Position numbers and translations under genes: made by a program. From Clostridiales bacterium (lineage in GTDB: Bacteria; Bacillota; Clostridia; Christensenellales; CAG-314), in the NCBI GenBank assembly GCA_003537755.1, contig DPQS01000041.1:27183-34733 (forward strand): 7,551 bases of DNA, written 5' to 3'. The notes under the pieces were generated by a model. The model saw nothing but the letters and a program-made list of their open reading frames with translations. It was not told the origin of the DNA and made no database searches. This document shows positions 6,093-7,551 of the stretch, in pieces. The stretch's first letter is position 1, and every line of letters starts with the position of its first letter.

Positions 6093-6323
6093 ATGATGTC
6101 AGATGAGGAAATTTTGGTTGCCTATTTTGGAGGTAGACCTCAATGGACCGGAAACAAACTTTATAAGATTGGCGATTTGAGGGTCGAATATGCGGGTTCA
6201 CGTTTGTACAAAGTTGGCGGAGCGAGAATTGAATATGCCGGAAACAAACTGTATCGGGTTAACGGTGAACGCGTAGAATGGGCGGGCGATAGAGTTTACA
6301 GAATCGGTTCCAGAAGAATATGA
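6093..6323 (+). CDS. 76-residue protein built of 15-residue tandem repeats
   Basis: After a short acidic start (MMSDEEILVAYF), nearly the whole protein is a tandem repeat of the form G-x-x-[LV]-Y-[KR]-[IV]-x-x-x-R-[VI]-E-[YW]-A: residues 20-34, 35-49, 50-64 and a shortened last unit 65-76. The pre-repeat GGRPQWT (13-19) resembles the second half of a unit, so it could complete the short last unit and close a ring of four hairpins. Alternating aromatic, aliphatic and Arg/Lys positions point to short beta hairpins, as in small beta-flower or hairpin-repeat folds; I do not assign a family. There is no signal peptide or membrane segment, so it should be cytoplasmic, and many Arg/Lys make it basic overall. 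Its TGA overlaps the nuclease ATG by ATGA. It is the first gene after the G-tract promoter and may be a partner or regulator of the nuclease. Confidence 0.88.
   Translation: MMSDEEILVAYFGGRPQWTGNKLYKIGDLRVEYAGSRLYKVGGARIEYAGNKLYRVNGERVEWAGDRVYRIGSRRI
6150..6320 (+). repeat. 45-base coding repeats encoding the 15-residue units
   Basis: There are three full units (6150-6194, 6195-6239, 6240-6284) and one short unit (6285-6320). GGAAACAAACT recurs at the starts of units 1 and 3, and AATATGCGG/AATATGCCG at the ends of units 1 and 2. Identity is higher in protein than in DNA, so the units arose by duplication but are kept by protein selection. Confidence 0.8.
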
Positions 6324-7099
6324 TGGTTAAAGAATTCAGTAAAGAGGTCGCAGGCAGATTACAACACTATGTGTACCGATTGGTTGACCCACGGAATGGT
6401 CAAACATTTTATGTCGGGGAAGGGTGTGGCAATCGTGTGTTCAATCACGTAAATGCCGTTGATATGTCGTTTTATTCAAACAGCGACGTGACAACACCTC
6501 AGGACAGACCAACAGCCGACAACGACGACCCTGCAAAAATCAGAAGGATTGTCGAAATCAAAAATAAAGGTTTGGAAGTCATTCATATAATTCAACGTTG
6601 GGGAATGGATTCCAAAACGGCTTTTGAAGTAGAATCGGCTTTTATTGATTATTTCGGATTGCAGCATTTGACAAACGAAATAAAGGGACATGACGATGAT
6701 CGTGGCATGAGATGGACAGACGAATTGGAGTATCAATTCACTGCAAAAACTTTTGAAGAAGATGAATCTTGTCCTAAATACATGATCATCAAAGTCAATG
6801 ACTACAACATCAATAAAAACGGCGGCGCGGAAAATAACGGAATCTACAAAGCGGTCAGATGGTGTTGGAAAGTTAATCCTGAAAAGGCTAACAGGTATCC
6901 ATATGTATTAGCAGTCAGATATGGAATAGTAGTCGGTGTTTACAAAATAAATGAAAACGGATGGAAGAAAGTAGAAGATTCCGACAGAGCTTATTTTGAC
7001 GGTGAAGAAGCACCTTTAGAAATAAAGAACATTTTCATCAACAAAAAGATTCCCGAACGTTTCAGAAAAAGACAAAACCCGGCGAGTTACTGTGATTAG
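6320..7099 (+). CDS. GIY-YIG nuclease (LEM-3-like/COG3680 type) with uncharacterised C-terminal domain
   Basis: Residues ~15-125 form a GIY-YIG nuclease domain: Y17-V18-Y19 as the first motif, Y31-V32-G33 as the second, then a GCGNRVFNH stretch with R39 and H43. E105 in the helix FEVESAFID is the expected metal-binding catalytic Glu, and N119 (LTN) is the conserved Asn. The LVDPRNGQTFYVGEG context matches, from memory, the LEM-3-like GIY-YIG group, which cuts DNA by a metal-dependent single-domain mechanism. Residues ~140-259 are a second domain with a WCWKVNPEKA segment, a YPYVLAVRYGIVVGVY strand pair and a terminal KIPERFRKR; its outline recalls small PUA/EVE-like beta domains, but this is only a suggestion. 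ATG 6320 overlaps the preceding TGA as ATGA; ATG 6323 is an alternative giving one residue less. No strong ribosome site precedes it, so translation is probably coupled. It is richer in A/T codons than the genes at the left. Confidence 0.88.
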   Translation: MMVKEFSKEVAGRLQHYVYRLVDPRNGQTFYVGEGCGNRVFNHVNAVDMSFYSNSDVTTPQDRPTADNDDPAKIRRIVEIKNKGLEVIHIIQRWGMDSKTAFEVESAFIDYFGLQHLTNEIKGHDDDRGMRWTDELEYQFTAKTFEEDESCPKYMIIKVNDYNINKNGGAENNGIYKAVRWCWKVNPEKANRYPYVLAVRYGIVVGVYKINENGWKKVEDSDRAYFDGEEAPLEIKNIFINKKIPERFRKRQNPASYCD

Positions 7100-7180
7100 A
7101 CCTCGGCGCAGATTCGAATCATCAGGCGAAGTACTTACATGTTTATTCCTAAATGTGTGAGGAAGAGTTTTATTTCAAAA

Positions 7181-7228
7181 AATAACAAATTGAGAGTGGT
7201 GTAAAAACCACTCTTTTCTTTTGTTATT
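7181..7228 (+). terminator. Intrinsic terminator of the two-gene nuclease operon
   Basis: The core is AGAGTGGT (7193-7200) pairing with ACCACTCT (7207-7214) around GTAAAA, followed by TTTCTTTTG. An outer perfect pair, AATAACAAA (7181-7189) with TTTGTTATT (7220-7228), extends the dyad, with small bulges between. It lies about 80 bases after the nuclease stop. The minus side has a weaker T run, so it works best for the plus operon but might also act on the facing AraC-type gene. Confidence 0.88.
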
Positions 7229-7285
7229 ATGTTGATGTCTGCTTGTTTCGGAATGAATTGTTTTTTATGATTATTTTTCTTTTAC

Positions 7286-7334
7286 GGCTAAGCAATGGTG
7301 TTGTTTTTGTTGTTTTGATTGAATACTTGCAAAA
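7286..7334 (+). repeat. Right copy of the imperfect direct repeat flanking the nuclease cassette
   Basis: This is the partner of 5789-5837, same orientation, about 1.5 kb apart. The best-kept part is GAATACT-T-GCAAAA (7321-7334) against GAATACT-C-GCAAAA on the left. It lies after the operon terminator and before the AraC-type gene end. Confidence 0.45.
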
Positions 7335-7390
7335 ATAGAAAGTGGTAATAATGAAACTCCTGTATTTTTACAATAGATTCAGCTTATTTT

Positions 7391-7551
7391 TCATTTTTCC
7401 CTTAATTGCGACGGCGAGCAGCCTTTGCGGCTTTTTATCAGCGCAATAAGTCCTCTTGCATCGAAAAAACCTACCTCTTTTGCTATTGCCGTTACCGACA
7501 AGTTGGTATTTTTAAGCAAACTCAACGCTTCGTTCAGGCGCAGTTCGTTCT
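7391..7551 (-). CDS. AraC-family transcriptional regulator, C-terminal fragment (N-terminal part outside window)
   Basis: Reading minus from the right edge gives 52 codons ending in TGA (plus TCA at 7391-7393). The translation contains RLNEALSLLKNTNLS, VTAIAKEVGF, and a final GCSPSQLREK. This follows the second helix-turn-helix of AraC proteins position for position: the L-L...T-x-L-S lead, I-A-x-x-V-GF, and G-x-SP-x-x-x-R ending. The usual aromatic YF-x-R-x-FKK helix is replaced by GLIALIKSRK, so the recognition helix region is atypical. AraC proteins normally bind DNA with two such motifs at the C-terminus; the sensing domain and start codon lie outside. It faces the nuclease operon, so the two are convergent. 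Confidence 0.85.
   Translation of the reverse strand, partial: NELRLNEALSLLKNTNLSVTAIAKEVGFFDARGLIALIKSRKGCSPSQLREK

Larger units (their letters stand above)
7100..7390. other. Non-coding stretch between the nuclease gene and the AraC-type gene
   Basis: No gene is supported here. In order it holds a ten-base palindrome GATTCGAATC (7111-7120), a possible hairpin ACATGTTT/AAATGTGT (7137-7158, two G-T pairs), the terminator inverted repeat (7181-7228), a T-rich run, and the right copy of the imperfect direct repeat (7286-7334). Confidence 0.6.

Noticed and set aside
6476..6736. Minus-strand open frame within the GIY-YIG gene
   Set aside because: It is the antisense shadow of the conserved nuclease domain.

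Overview
The window looks like a chromosomal segment of a low-to-medium GC Firmicute, most likely an uncultured gut Clostridia lineage. The clues are sigma-A type promoters, strong AGGAGG-type ribosome binding sites, CCA-encoding tRNAs, a lipoprotein signal, MerR and AraC regulators, and a multi-modular secreted protein with MBG-like domains. This placement is inference; no marker gene here fixes the taxon.

Left part (1-4836): two plus-strand genes overlap by one base (TAATG) and form a cell-surface pair. The first is the C-terminal part of a large secreted protein. It holds the end of a probable DUF5722-type glycosidase-like domain, two MBG-like Ig domains, and six copies of a ~105-residue Ig-like module carrying a W(V/W/L)G(I/L)(Y/F) signature. 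The second is a lipoprotein with one more divergent copy of that module, another Ig-like domain and a complete calcineurin-like metallophosphoesterase domain. A shared domain in adjacent, coupled genes suggests they work together outside the membrane. A MerR/NmlR-like regulator follows at 4893-5339.

Middle (5398-5780): two divergent tRNA genes, tRNA-Arg(CCG) on minus and tRNA-Leu(CAA) on plus. Each has a recognisable promoter with a 17-bp spacer and an intrinsic terminator.

Right part (5781-7334): an AT-richer accessory cassette. A near-consensus promoter (TTGACA, 17 bp, TATACT) has 11 consecutive G residues in its spacer, the layout expected of a promoter switched by slipped-strand mispairing. 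It drives a two-gene operon overlapping by ATGA. The first gene encodes a 76-residue protein made almost entirely of a 15-residue tandem repeat. The second encodes a GIY-YIG nuclease (LEM-3-like/COG3680 type) with an unassigned C-terminal domain. An intrinsic terminator closes the operon. Imperfect direct repeats lie outside it on both sides, which fits an inserted unit next to tRNA genes. This possibly phase-variable nuclease operon is the best candidate for an undescribed system.

Right edge: the C-terminal helix-turn-helix of an AraC-type regulator on the minus strand, cut by the window end.
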